In this document: in pieces, positions 11,985 to 36,554 of the stretch
Layout of the letters: every line of letters begins with the position of its first letter
How positions within the stretch are numbered: position 1 is the stretch's first letter
Source of the DNA: Ecdyonurus torrentis
Lineage: Eukaryota; Arthropoda; Insecta; Ephemeroptera; Heptageniidae
NCBI GenBank assembly: GCA_949318235.1
Contig: OX439127.1
Coordinates: forward strand, 31,642,373-31,706,372
Direction: 5' to 3'
Length of the DNA stretch: 64,000 nt
Notes under the pieces: generated by a model
What the model saw: only the letters and a program-made list of their open reading frames with translations
What the model was told of the DNA's origin: nothing
Database searches by the model: none
Position numbers and translations under genes: made by a program

Positions 11985-11990
11985 CGAGGA

Positions 11991-12813
11991 TATCGATCAT
12001 TACGGATAGTAAGCGGCCACCAGGATTTTTGTATTTTTCAACTTTATATCGTAATATCACCTCAGTACAAAGTTTAAAAAAAATTAGGCCAACATTTTCG
12101 TAATGTATAAATATCGGACAGTAAATGTGTCAAGTTTCAAATTTTTCTTGCTCATGGTAGACTCGCTAATGATCATCAGAAACGCCGATCTGGCACTTTA
12201 TTTTTTTAAATCATGGACTTAACCTGTGAGTTGTCTCTATAACCGATAGTCATAAAAATTTCATACTTGATGGACAGAGTAAACAAATGTAACTTATGAA
12301 TGTAACATAGTTAAAATGTTTTGTAAACCACCCCCTTTGCAAATAAATGGCAAAAAGTGTAAATTTAGATCCGCTTAAGTTACAAAGATGAAAATTAGTT
12401 TGTGGGTAGGAAGTAGCTGAAGTAATAGAACTCAGATAAACAATTTATATGAATTTTTTTATTTTGCGATGTTGCAATTTTTTTTTCACCTAGGAGAGAT
12501 GAATGCTCAGAATTTTCAGCCTGATGAAGGCAACCTTCAGCACACCAAATTAATAAAAAAATTAAATCTTCCTAAAAAATAAAAAAAATTCACACATTTT
12601 TTATTTGAGTTCTTTTACTTTAGCTACTTCCTACCCACAAAGTAATTTTCAAGTTTGTAACTTAAGTGGATATAAATTTACACTTTTTGCCATTTATTTG
12701 CAAAGGGGATGTTGGTCTAATTTTTTTTAAACTTTGTACTGAGGTGATATTACAATGTAAAGTTGCAAAATACAAAAATCCTGGTGGCTGCTTACTATCC
12801 GTAATGATCGATA
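11991..12813. mobile_element. Foldback element H2, ~820 bp
   Basis: Left end 'tatcgatcattacggatagt' pairs with right end 'actatccgtaatgatcgata'; inner blocks 'ccaccaggatttttgtattt', 'cactttttgccatttatttg' and 'gtgggtaggaagtagct' also recur inverted. The central ~300 bp shows no long ORF. Confidence 0.8.
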
Positions 12814-12840
12814 TATATCTTTAAATATATTTGAAGAAAA

Positions 12841-13208
12841 GGATAGGAGAAACCAGCAAGAGCCTTACCATAGTGAAGACAGTCCCATAGCTTGGTGAAA
12901 ATCTTGCTAGCACAGAGATAAAAAACTAACACATTGGATATCTTTTGGCAGTAAACTACAAGAGAGATGGGGTATGTTTAGCCTTCATCAGTCCTTACAG
13001 ACTCAGTGAGAGACTATGAATGATATAAGTCTCTCTATGAGTTTCTCTCTGAGTCTTTAAGGACTGATAAAGGAAAAACACACTCCATCTCTCTTGGAGT
13101 GTACTGCCAAAATATATTCAATGTGTTAGTTTTTTTATCTCTATGCTAGCAAGATTTTCACCAAGCTATGAGACTCTCTTCACTAGGCCCTTGCTGTTTC
13201 TCCTAACC
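12841..13208. mobile_element. Foldback element family I
   Basis: Left arm GGATAGGAGAAACCAGCAAG.. and right arm ..CTTGCTGTTTCTCCTAACC pair over most of 180 bp, with 'gaaaatcttgctagca' and 'tgctagcaagattttc' inside. Partial relatives at 7530-7640, 13400-13470 and 18060-18260. Confidence 0.78.
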
Positions 13209-14469
13209 TTTACTTTCAAATTTATCATGCATACCAGTAATGGTTTATTTTCCTTAATATTTTCCTTAATATTTTCCTTAATAGTATATGTTAAATTAAT
13301 ATTTAACACTGATTGAATGGAGTATTTTAATAGGCTAATAATAATAATAAGATATATATACTGAGGAAAATAAAGCATCACTGTTAGGTATGATACATTC
13401 GAAAGAAAATAAGGATAGAAGAAATCAGCAAATAAGGGGCCTTCACTATAGTAAGGCCCTCAATTAATAATAATAATTTTATAAAAGACGTAAGTACTGC
13501 ACGAAGCTTTAAACATACAAATAAAATCTTAGATAGTAATGTTTGAAAAACTGAACACTATAAATTCTCAAAAAATACTTTGCACGTGTGCGAGTAATAT
13601 TTTCAAAATGTTGTTTTGCCACATTAATAGGCTCAAATTTTGCATTGTAAATGTAGTTGTCATAACCTCCAATTGTAGCATCCAGAAGAGATAAAAATAA
13701 GAATTTGCTAGGAATTTATTCTGAAGCATTATATTGGGAATTAATATTACTTCATAGATTTTCACTTCAAAATTTTACCAAAGATAATACTCCAAGCTTA
13801 AAAGTTACTCTTTTGTTCTTACCATGAAAGATTTAATTTTTGATGTAGAAGCAAAATAAATTTGCAATTCAGCTCTATAATATAAAAGTAATGTAGCAGA
13901 GTGCTCCAATACTTATTATATCTATAGTTAGTTTATAGATAGTATGAAATATTGTTATGTCATGAGCTTTAATGCCTATAGTTGCAACCCAAAGCTTCAA
14001 TATGTCATAAATTTATGTTGCCATAAATACACTTAACAGTATACAACTTCATAGACCTACATATTCTTTAATATAACCTTACAGTGTGTATTTGACAAAG
14101 ATATTTGTGTTATCTTTTTTTTAATTTATGTATTTTTTTTTCAGCATCCTAATTTATAGGATGTACTGTATTTTTAGCTTATAATTAATTGTAGTAAATT
14201 TTATCAAGTTATTTTTTAATGTAGAATATGTGATAATGCAATAACAATGTAGATATAGTTTTGATGTCTCAAAGACTAAAGTACTTTAGGGCAAGTTGAC
14301 CTTGTACCTGTTTCTAATCAGGTATTTGTGTGTATAAAAAAAATAAAAAATATATATGATTTTTTAACATTTTCGTCACAGCTTGAGAAAAACAAATTTG
14401 AATTGTAATAAAAAAAAATGTTATTGAAACAAAATATGTGTTTTTAATTTAAATATTGCGGTTACATAT
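13209..14469. other. Intergenic stretch, no gene seen
   Basis: AT-rich DNA between foldbacks. A fragment of family I lies at 13400-13470; a triple 'atattttccttaat' direct repeat is at 13250-13285. No splice-competent ORF recognised. Confidence 0.45.
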
Positions 14470-14751
14470 GTTAGCATCAAAACCCGAAATTGACCCAAAC
14501 TAGGTATTTTTGCTCATTTCGGCTTTTGGTTTGTCGCTTTTTGCCAAAACCCGGAATGCCAGTTTATTTCGGCTTTTGGTCACTAAATTTTGATCCATAC
14601 TAGTTTTGAGCATTTCGCAAAAAGCAAAACCCGGTGTAAACATTTATATCTAGTTTTGGTCATTGAATTTTGACCAGAACTAGTTGTGGTCAAAATAGAA
14701 AAAACAAAAGCCGAAAAATGAACATTACTCAACTCAATTATTTGATATAAG

Positions 14752-14812
<61 letters not shown>

Positions 14813-15866
14813 ACGACACGTTAAATAAAAAAAGTAAAAAAATATTTTAATTTACAATAGGAGTGATATATTATGACTTATGACTAATTTCCCTTATATT
14901 GGTTCAAAGTTCAAGTCCACCTTACTTTATCGAGTGATAGCGATTTATTTAAAAATATTTCTTGTGCGTATGTTCAGTTGACTGTTTGTCTCTGTGCTGA
15001 AAACATGGTTTATAATTTCATAATATTCGTTAGAAACAGGATAAGAAAAGTGTTTGAATTTAAAAAGTTCACAACACACGTATATTGTTGGTGCGCAAAT
15101 TATAAGTGAACATGGTTAGTGGTTTTATACACAGCTCTTAATTTATATTTAATCGTAAGTAGTCCCTTAAAATAATAATAATATACTCTATTACTACTAT
15201 CACTGAAAAAAAAATGGACCACTTGCAATAAAATGTTTGTAATTGTTGCAACAAGGGAACATGATTTTTTTTTTTTTTTTTTGGTAAGAAATGCATTAAG
15301 AAAATTTCAAATTATTTTAAAAAGTTTGCTCATTGCAAGTGGTCCATTGCTAGACCATACATTAAGTTTATTTTTCGTACTGTCTCAATTTATATTCCGT
15401 ATCTATAGCCATAAGATTTAGGGTCAGCGCATTCTAATCAAATTAATCTTTCAGACCATATATTTTGCATTTCAAGTAAAATAATAAAATATATTTTTTT
15501 AACGCCTAAATTATAAAACTAAAACATAATGCATTTATAATTATTATTATTATAATTATATTTATAATTATTATAGTCTTTTATCATTGCATAAAATTCT
15601 GAGTTGAGAAATGTTCCTTTTTCGGCTTTTGTTTTTTCTATTTTGACCACAACTAGTTCTGGTCAAAATTCAATGACCAAAACTAGATATAAATGTTTAC
15701 ACCGGGTTTTGCTTTTTGCGAAATGCTCAAAACTAGTATGGATCAAAATTTCGTGACCAAAAGCCGAAATAAACTGGCATTCCGGGTTTTGGCAAAAAGC
15801 GACAAACCAAAAGCCAAAATGAGCAAAAATACCTAGTTTGGGTCAATTTCGGGTTTTAATGCTAAC
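14470..15866. mobile_element. Large foldback: 267-bp inverted arms around 863 bp
   Basis: Left arm 14470-14736 and right arm 15600-15866 are near-perfect reverse complements of equal length (single-base differences visible, e.g. 'ggctttt' versus 'agccaaaa'). Each arm carries internal direct repeats of 'AAAACCCG' and 'ACTAGTTTTG'. The spacer has a (GA)n array at 14756-14808 and no ORF. This could be a foldback transposon or two copies of one element in opposite orientation. Confidence 0.82.
14756..14808. repeat. (GA)n microsatellite
   Basis: Perfect GA array in the spacer of the large foldback. Confidence 0.95.
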
Positions 15867-15962
15867 AGATACATAAATGTTAAAAAGAATAATAGTAATA
15901 AAAATAAATATTTGGAAGAAAATAGTATAATGACTAGAATTAGAATTGAGTTAGTATAGTTT

Positions 15963-16196
15963 AATTGAAAAGTAATAAAACACGAAGATTCTCTAATTTA
16001 TAGATTGTTGGGAGTTGGGATCAAATTTCTAGTGCAGAGATTGCTACATAATATTTTTAAAATATTATTACTAAATTTTTTAAGTAAATATATTTAAAAT
16101 ATTATCTAGCAACTACGCTAGAGATTTTATCCCATATCCCATCAATCTATAATGTAGAGAATCTTTGTGTTTTATTACTTTTCAATTCCACTAATC
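15963..16196. mobile_element. Palindromic MITE family K
   Basis: Ends 'attgaaaagtaataaaacac' and 'gtgttttattacttttcaat' pair; 'gattctctaa' and 'agagaatc', 'gggatcaaatttctag' and 'ctagagattttatccc' pair further in. Confidence 0.82.
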
Positions 16197-16315
16197 TTCA
16201 TGTTAAATTAGACACATTTTTGGAGAGATAGATTTGAACGTTTGTAAAATGCAAAAGTATTTATTATGCTACCAAAACTGTTAAAAAATATAGCTGAGTA
16301 AGTATTTTTCAAACT

Positions 16316-17400
16316 CAAATTCAAATTCAAAATTCAAAATTCTTTATTCATTTCTTTCATCCAACATACATAATACAATCAATGCATTAGTCTAGGTTAT
16401 TGCCATGAATGACAATATAGAAATGATTGTCAAAGTATTTACAACATAAAAACAAAACAAAAAAGAAACGACACTTAATAGTATTGATATAATAATAACT
16501 TATGTATAAAAATTAGAATTTGAATCTAAACTATATTTCATCATTCAAATATTCATCGATTGAATAATACTGCTTATTTAATAGAAAAAACTTTAGTTGT
16601 TTTTTAAAAGCTATTAAATCATTTTGCTTTCTCATATTTAAAGGCAATTTATTATAGATATTCAGACAACTACAAAATGGACCTTTATTATACATTTCAG
16701 TTCTTTTATATATACTTTTAATTTTATTTGTATTCCTAGTATTATGGTTATGATTAATTTCATGACTTTTAAAGAATTCAATATTGTGTTTCACTTTCAT
16801 AGCACATTCCATAATAAAAACACAAGGCAAAGTTAATATATTTAAAATTTTAAAAAGATCTCTACACTCTGCTCTAAATTTAGCACCACATATTATTCGT
16901 ATGACTTTTTTTTGTAGTTTAAATATTCTGCTTGCATCAATGGAATTTCCCCAACAAACCACACCATATTTAACATGACAGTGAAAATTAGCAAAATACA
17001 TAGAAATTAAACAATCCATTTGACTTTCATGTTTAAGTTCTCGAATCGCAAAAATTGTAGATGCAAGTTTTTTAGAAATATATTCAATATGAACACACCA
17101 TCTTAAATTTTCATCAATTATTATTCCCAAAAATTTTGTTTTCTTTGCAATTTTCACTGTTTCAGACTCACATTGAACTTCGTTTAATAAATCATTTTTA
17201 TTTCTTAGATTTTGAAATTGTAATATTTCGGTTTTATCAACATTTAATTTAAGCCCGTTTTGATTAAAATAATTCTTAACTTCAGAAATTAGTGATTTAA
17301 TGTTTTTTGTTAGGATGGTGTTATTTGGTGCAGTAACTTTGAAATTAGAATCGTCTGCATAGCCAACAGGATGAACTATAACTGTTCGGGAAAAATTGTT
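16316..17400 (-). pseudogene. 5'-truncated non-LTR retrotransposon, reverse transcriptase C-terminal part
   Basis: Reading on the minus strand from about 17400, an open frame contains the RT catalytic box GYADDSNFK, then LKLNVDKTEIL, then KFLGIIIDENLRW followed by the long basic, aromatic tail typical of the RT-thumb and connection region of LINEs (..NKLPLNMRKQ..), ending with stop near 16531. The 5' half, any endonuclease and the first RT motifs are missing, so this is a dead-on-arrival copy. The 3' end carries AATAAAG and then a short tandem tail of ATTTTGA/ATTTGA units at 16316-16345, as seen in the CR1/L2/Daphne-type clades. Clade assignment is inference. Confidence 0.88.
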
Positions 17401-17640
17401 AGATTTAATTCATAAATATAGTCCTATTTCATCCCATCGATTCAGCTCCATCACAACTCTTCTTGTGCTCATATAAGGACCAATTCGGTTAATTTTATGC
17501 CAATTTTAAATTTTAATGCAAAAATGAAAAGGTAAAGTAAATAACAATCTCTTACAGGTGACAGGGGTATAATTATTATAATAATTAAGTGTTGTGTTGC
17601 ACATAATATATTGCATGCTACACTGTATATGTATTTCAGA

Positions 17641-18060
17641 ATATGTAATATAATAATAATAATAATAGTGGGGCAGTCAGTCGTATACGACTATATAGTG
17701 TCAGAAACAACAACATGGTTTATAAGCCTGTGGCTGAGGATGTGACCTCATAACAAAATATTCATTGACCATAGACTGCATCACGATAATTATTATAAAA
17801 CATATTCCTGGCCCCAGCAAGTAATGCAGTATTATTTTTTGACAAATCATAATTATATACAGCATATCAATATATTTTACAGTCCAGGAAGGCTATAGAC
17901 CAGCTGGGCTTTATATTTGTTATATTCAAACTAACCCTCCCCCTCCCCCCTTGCTATTCCTTTACTCTTATTCCTTAAGTCTTAAAGTCGTGCTTATCTC
18001 TCCCACCTACCTATATAATATACCTATATGAAACATGGTGTAACACCATAATATATAGCC
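17641..18060. other. Intergenic stretch, no gene seen
   Basis: AT-rich with an (ATA)n stretch at 17650-17668 and a C-rich tract near 17937. Nothing coding recognised. Confidence 0.4.
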
Positions 18061-18260
18061 ATCATTCATAGTTTCTCTGAGTCTGCAAGGACTGAAGAAA
18101 GCACACTCACCTACTCCATTTTATTCTCTTGGAGTTTAGTGCCAAAAGCTATATTCAAAGTGTTAAAGATTGATAGCTTGCTGTACTCGAGCAAAATTTT
18201 CACTCATTACTATGCATGTAATAAGGCCCTTGCTGGTTTTCTCTATCCATTTCTTTTATT
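18060..18260. repeat. Partial copy of foldback family I
   Basis: Shares 'ctctgagtctgcaaggactga', 'ctcttggagt.tagtgccaaaa' and 'aaggcccttgctggttttct' with 12841-13208. Confidence 0.6.
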
Positions 18261-18841
18261 TACATGTTATAATGCAATAAATATTGACCACAATATCAAA
18301 AGTACAGCCAGTAGGAATAAACTAGAAGTATGAAATTTCTAGAGTTAAGGAACTCTGGCATGTGAGGGAGGACACATGGCTTGCCACCTGTATCACATAT
18401 CACATCCCTCTTAGTACACAATGTTACCATAGTACGAGGATGAGAGGTTTTAAATAGCAAGCCAGTTTGCATACGTGAAGTTGTTGCAATCAATCAGTGC
18501 ATGCAACTGGGAGACCCCAACACTGCTACTTGCTTCCTCGGCTCATTCAGTTAGCCATTCATGTGATCGCCATCTCTGCTGTACTGTACAGAGTTCTATG
18601 CCAAGCCTTACCAACAATTTAAGTCGTAGGTTAGGATGAAACTGGTCTAAGCCATGAACAGGTCTACATAATTTTGTGTCTTTGAGCTTGATGCAGTAAA
18701 ATATATTTTATTGACACAATATCATTCCGTATACTTTCAATATATTATATATATTTATCTAAAATATATACATATATATACACATAATAATAATAATAAT
18801 AAATGGTTTTTATTACGAGGCCAAAAAGGCTATATATATAT

Positions 18842-18989
18842 CAGGGCTTAAAGTAAGCTGGAGCTAGCCGGAGCTGAGCTCCGGTAAAAAGTTGAAAATT
18901 TAACATTGCACTTAAGGGAGCTCCGGAGCTATCTTGAGTTTTTTTAGCATTGATAGCTCTGGTAAAAGAATTTTTCTACTTTAAGCCCT

Positions 18990-18990
<1 letters not shown>
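18842..18990. mobile_element. Short hAT MITE, relative of 3976-4391
   Basis: Ends CAGGGCTTAAAGTAAGCTGG and CTACTTTAAGCCCTG match those of the 416-bp element. 'gagctccgg' repeats give it a palindromic core. It lies in TA repeats, so the 8-bp duplication cannot be told from the microsatellite. Confidence 0.8.

Positions 18991-18991
<1 letters not shown>

Positions 18992-19053
<62 letters not shown>
18992..19053. repeat. (TA)n microsatellite
   Basis: TA array between two MITEs. Confidence 0.95.
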
Positions 19054-19058
<5 letters not shown>

Positions 19059-19538
19059 GCAACCTTTGCCGAATTCGCTCATTGGCCGAAATAAGTGACC
19101 ACGTCGCGGTGTGGCAATGCATTTTTGCCAAGATCCGAAATGCATCGTAATTTCAACCACGCTGCGGAGTGGTTTTTAACAAATGCCAAATTTTTGGCAA
19201 ATACATTTTAGCCAGTTCGTCGAGTGGTTTTTGATAATTGCCACGCTGCAGCGTGGTCAAAATGTTTAATACGCAGGTTACGATATTCGGTATAAGTATG
19301 AATAATATCATATATTTTTTTATTATTATAACACATCATTTTATATTGGTTTTCAGTTAATTAAAATATTTATAAATTTATAAAAATGATTTCTTATTAA
19401 ATTTGACAAAAAAAATTGTCTATGGTCAACATTACGATGCACAAGTGCTGAATTTCGGATCTTGGCAAAATCGCATTGCCACGCTGCGAAATGGTCACCT
19501 ATTTCGGCCAATGAGCGAATTCGGCAATGGTTGCCAAC

Positions 19539-19539
<1 letters not shown>
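19054..19539. mobile_element. Palindromic MITE family L
   Basis: Left end TGTTGGCAACCTTTGCCGAA and right end TTCGGCAATGGTTGCCAACA pair, with a further ~60 bp including 'ttggccgaaata' and 'gatccgaaat'. Middle carries several 'ccacgctgcg' copies in both directions. Flanked on both sides by TA/CA microsatellites. Confidence 0.85.

Positions 19540-19607
<68 letters not shown>
19540..19607. repeat. (TA)n(CA)n compound microsatellite
   Basis: TA, then CA, then TA units. Confidence 0.92.
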
Positions 19608-19608
<1 letters not shown>

Positions 19609-20839
19609 CTTTCGTCAATTCTAGAGCATTTGATCCCAAGTCCCAGTTTTTACTTTTTTTTTCTTTTTCTTTTTTTTTTTTTTGCATTTTATTTTTTATT
19701 ACAACAATCACCTGTAAATGAAAGCTAACAAAAAATAAACTTACATAATCTATAGAGATAGGGAATTAGAAAATAAGTGAAAAACTTATTTAAAGCTCTT
19801 TATTTTTAATACACGTACAAACAGCTATAATTGAATTATTGTTTTTTTTTTTTAATCTTCTAAAACACATTCTGATTATTTTAATTTCTACTATGATTTT
19901 TATTGACCCTATAATGGATGAAGAGTTTAAATTTCCTTTAAATATGGAAACCTTTTCTTTTCACTACACACCTTATTTACAATTAATAATATGGCACGAG
20001 AGTCCAGTATTATAATAGTATATTTTTAGTTAACTAACAATGAGTTGTATAAATATAAAAACTATTACTAATGATAACTTGAATTTACCTATATTAAGTT
20101 ATATTTCTGTATATAAAGCGTATAATAATAATTTCAACATATTATTACTTATGTTAATTTGTTAATTATTATTATTAATTATAGGAACTTGACCACATTT
20201 GAAAACAATAAATAAATAAAAAGTATAATACATTAATTTATATATGGTATGAAAAGAATTTAGGAAAATTAAGTTTAAATTTCAAATATGATAAAATTTA
20301 GTTTATATAACATCAAAATTTTAAAATTACACAAATTAAAAAAACAAACAAAAAAAAAAAAGTTAAAATTTAAAACTAATGTAATGCTAAATGATCAGTT
20401 TAATTTAACAATAACTTAATTTATAAAATAAATAAATAAAAACAGTAAAGAAGTTTAATTTTAGTTATTTTAGTTAAAAATTTAATGCATGCAGGTGGCG
20501 GGTACTGGGTAGTGATGTCAATAAAAGAGCTTAAATTTTATGCATGCTTTGCAACTGTCTACTCAAAAAATCTATCAGCATTTTTTCTTATCTATTTTGA
20601 ATCCTTTCCATCTATACTTTTTTAATCAAATTCCTATATAGAAAATAAATAAGGTCAATTTCTTAAAATATATATATATACCTATCCTATTATTACAGTA
20701 CATTTCTTATATTACATATAAAAAGTATAAGTATTAAATTAAAAGTTAAGTAAAAAAAGTAAAAAAGAATAAGATTTTAATGTAACTTCAAATATATTGT
20801 ATTAAACAGGCAACAAATTATATTGTTTATATATAATAC

Positions 20840-20878
<39 letters not shown>

Positions 20879-23800
20879 TTTTTATTATTATTACATTATC
20901 GCTCTAACTAAACCAGGACCAACCAGCAGTCCATATTTAAAATCTTATTCTTCTTTTAATAAAAGGCTATATTATTTCAACACACAAATATAAACATACA
21001 TATTATAGTGTTACAGGTGACGAGTGTGTTTCTATTCCTTGCAAAATTATTTTTCATCATAAATTTTTATTATTGCAGCTCTCAACACACATAAACTTTT
21101 TAAATTACATTAGTATAAACATCAATATTAACACACCGCATCACGTTGCTGAAATTTATAGAAAAAGTCTTCAATATATATTTATATAATATACAACATT
21201 CAGTATTATCAGTCAAATTAATTAGTTATACACCGAATCTAAATATGAATATAAAAATTAAGTCTAAAAAAATATTGCTTTTTGTAAGCTTTTTTATGAT
21301 TTATTTATTTATTTTAAACTGATTTATTATTAATGCAAAACTTTTTTATTCCCAACTAAAAATTCAATTATTGCGCTCCTTATAAATTTACCTGTATAAT
21401 ATAATTTTTTAAGAAAATATTGGACTAAGAAGTTACGTAACATAAATAAGAAGGATGTTCATAAACCATGTTTTTTGTGCTCCAAACCACAAAAAAAAAA
21501 AAATACGATCACCTAATGCTTTTTCAATGGAATTAAGCATTTTTTGGAGCAAGGGAACGGTTTACTAACATCATTAAGATTAATTAAGTGTGGCACTTTT
21601 TGGCCCACTATAATATCGCTTTACATATCACTTCATCGAGCATCAAAATAATGTTATTAACATTCAATATACAGTATATATATTGTCTTTTTTATATTAT
21701 TATTATTTAATAAAATCTTTTAATAAGTTTTTGTCTTTTAGTTATTATTATTATTATTTTATAATTTTATTTTTTGTATACATGCCAGCTTATTGAAAAT
21801 TATGTTTGGAAATATTTCCAAAATAAAATCTTTGAAATTTATACATTGCATTGTGTGATTTCAATGCATCAGCTACTTTTTTTTAATAATTATTATATTG
21901 CATAATATATATATATATCCACACACACACACAAACAGTATAAGTATACAGCTTGGATCATTATCATTGCTCACAATTTGTTGAATTATTGAACTAAAAA
22001 ATATTGAAATTTATTTTTTCAACCTTTTTAACTTTTTTTTAATTGCAAGTAAAAATTAATAATTAATTATTAAAAAAAAAAAAAAAAAAAAAAACAAAGA
22101 AAGGTAAATAAACATATTATATAAAAATGATCTTTAGTTAAAAGTATGCTGTAAACAGTTTAATATTAAATATTATATGCTGTTGTATTTTGTTTTATTT
22201 TAGTAATTTTCCTATAAAGTATAGTGGCATCTTAAAAATGTGTTTTTGCATATAAGTATTTTACAATTATTTCTCAGTGTCTATATTGTTTAAGTATGTG
22301 TGTGAATCTGAGCAAGTAAATTACTTTGAATATACTGGTTGTGGGAGAAACAAATGAATTAATAATTTTAAATTGATTTTAGAAATTATGCTTCATGTTT
22401 GTACTATTAATTTGTTTCATATTATTTTATATTAATTTCTTTCATATTGATATTGAGAGGGTAGAGAATATATAGTTTTCTTTTGTCTATAGTGTGTATA
22501 TTCCAAAAAAATATAAAAGTTTATTTTTTATTTGTACAAATTTAATGTTGCAAATTTGTAACTATAAATACTTTTATATTGTTTCCCGCTGCTTATATTG
22601 CTTTGATTAATAATAGGAAAAGTATCAGTTTAATTAAATCTTGTTTCAGTCAAGCAGCGGCAAAAATATTAAATTTAGTATTTTAGTAAATTTGTACTTA
22701 GATATACATTTGAACTAAATAAGGCGTTTTTTGCTCTATGGTTGTTGTCGTTGTTGTTTTACAATAACATGCATATACAACTCTTTTCACAAAAATTGAT
22801 ACGTAAATGCATACTACAGCATATAGATAAACAAAGCAGTTTTAGTGGGAGGAGCTGTATATTGTAGCAAAAACAAGTTATTTAAATTACAAAATAAAAT
22901 AAAAACTTTTTAACTTTAAAGATGGGTTGATATTTCTCTTTATAATCTTTGATTGCAACCTAATACTTTTTATATGCTACATATGTATATATTTGTGCAA
23001 TAAATATATATTATAAATTAGAAAAAGGAAAAAATATTAACTAATTAAATTGAAAATTAAAAATAAAACTTGAAAAAACACACAAAACTAACTATAACTA
23101 CAAGCTAATAAATAGGTATAAAATACTAAAGAAACGAATAAAAAACTACAAACTAAAAGAATATAAAGAAAGCAATAATATTTACAAGCTTTATCCCTCA
23201 TACTTAATAACTATTTATGTAACTATATAATAAGAAATGAAAATAAAAAGGATAAGATAATTTTTTTAGTTAATTTGTTTTTTTGCACGGATAAAAGTTA
23301 TTTAAATGATTTTACTTATATTACTTATACAAATGTAACTTTTGGGAATAAAAATGGGGAGAAGGTTATTTTAAATTTATAAAGTAATTTAACATAACTT
23401 TGTTTCTACTGTACACATGAACCAGGTGGGAACATTGTGTTGCCTTATTACAAATACTTTGCAGTATATGTAATTTTAATTATATTATTAAATCCATATA
23501 GCATTACAAATTATCACCTTTAACAGTCTTGAATTACAACCTTCTCTGGTACCATGAATTGAATATAATAATTATTTTTCTAACGAAAAATCAGGTGGTA
23601 CCCATATTGATAGCCGACTATTATAAATTTTGCTTCTTAAAAGATATAGATGTGAATATATGTGATGGTTGATAATAAAAAGATGTGTGATAGAAAAATA
23701 TAAAGATAGTAGCTTTTGTAGAAACTAATTTTTCTTTACCACAGCATGCCTGTCAGTTCACACTTATTACTATCTCCCATTCCCCAATTTTTCTTAATTT

Positions 23801-24350
23801 ATCGATGTTTTTCTATCAAATCTTTAAATTATTAAATAATAGTGATACATTTTATTTATTTCACATCGTCATAATTTAAGAAGTATTTAATGTTATATAC
23901 TATAAAACTTCATAAATATTAATATTATTTTAAAATATATATTTCTATAACTTTGAAAGATTTACCTTTTTCATGGAGTATAGATATATTAATTGCTTTT
24001 ACTGATATGATTTGCACATAGACAATCCAAATAAAAACAATAAAGATCTACATTATATGACATAAAGACAAGACATATATCATACAGAAAAAAAATACTT
24101 GAATTCTTAACAGTATGTAAATAAAATACATAAAAAGGAAAAGCAACATAACATGTACACTAGAAAAATAAGAGCAATTGCGAGTGGAGTTTCCCCATAC
24201 CATATATATTTGGAAACATATAAAATATTGTAGTAGTAGGGGGTGGGGGGTTGCAGTGTACACCACATGTCCCACTCACCTTTAACCAACAAAAAAGTAA
24301 CATTAAGTATCCTTTGAGCAAAAGTGTTGCTATAGAATATTCAGGTGTAT
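19608..24350. other. Long AT-rich intergenic region, no gene seen
   Basis: About 4.7 kb, very low in G+C, with poly-T/poly-A runs (for example 22073-22094) and short TA arrays (20848-20871). No exon-like stretch, RNA gene or paired transposon ends recognised on either strand. The part nearest 24350 is presumably 3' UTR of the minus-strand gene that ends at 24351. Confidence 0.5.
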
Positions 24351-35763
<11,413 letters not shown>

Positions 35764-36228
35764 GGCGGGAGTTGTGGACAGATTTAAATGACAGTTTTAT
35801 GATTTTGTGTGTGTCAAGCTGTCAAAGTTGATTACGTCGTTACATGGGCATTTTTTGAGATGTGCTTGTGACGTAACGTACTTCAAGAGGGTTAATTTAT
35901 TTTAAGTATTGCATAACACGTATCTTTATAAAACAAAATATCGACAGTGAAAGATTATACACACACCAAGACAGAAGCATCGTCGTAATATGACAAAAGC
36001 TGCAATGAAAGCATGAAGATCTTTCTATATAGAGAGCAGCGGGAGTGTTGTCAATGGAGGTTATATCGGTTTAAAAATATCTTAAAAAATCTCTATGGCT
36101 TAAAACAAGAAAGTATGTCCAGTATTTTCGTTTAAATATCTCCGGAATCGAGGAATAGTTTTCTCATGAGCGTGAATATAAAATATGTTAAATTATAGGG
36201 GATCCTTATTTCCACGTGCGCTAAACCT

Positions 36229-36547
36229 ATATAGGGTGTGTACGCATGACGTCATTCTGAGTGCTTTTCGATGCTCTACTTGAGCAATAAATATAACATT
36301 GCTCAGCATAGGACAAACGTAGTTTTTGGCTATTTTCTTTGGAAAATTAGCTACTTTTTGGTCATTATATTATTTTTCTTGCATACTTGAGGTATTCAAA
36401 CTTTTAACAGCATCATAATGTTCTCCGAAAAATTGCGAAGTATTTTTAAAAACTGGCAAAATCATATGAGCCATTTTCCTATACCGGCCAATGTTATTTA
36501 GTACTCACTTATGACGTCGACTTTAACATGAATGAAACCACCCTATA
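36229..36547. mobile_element. MITE family B, copy 2
   Basis: Starts TATAGGGTGTGTACGCATGA and ends CCACCCTATA. Has TGACGTCA at 36247-36254 and the conserved 'aacattgctcagcatagga'. Confidence 0.78.
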
Positions 36548-36554
36548 AGCTCAT

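Noticed and set aside
24048..24292. Minus-strand frames just downstream of the unrecognised gene's stop
   Set aside because: No acceptor in phase and low-complexity composition; exon 24351-24421 already ends the gene.
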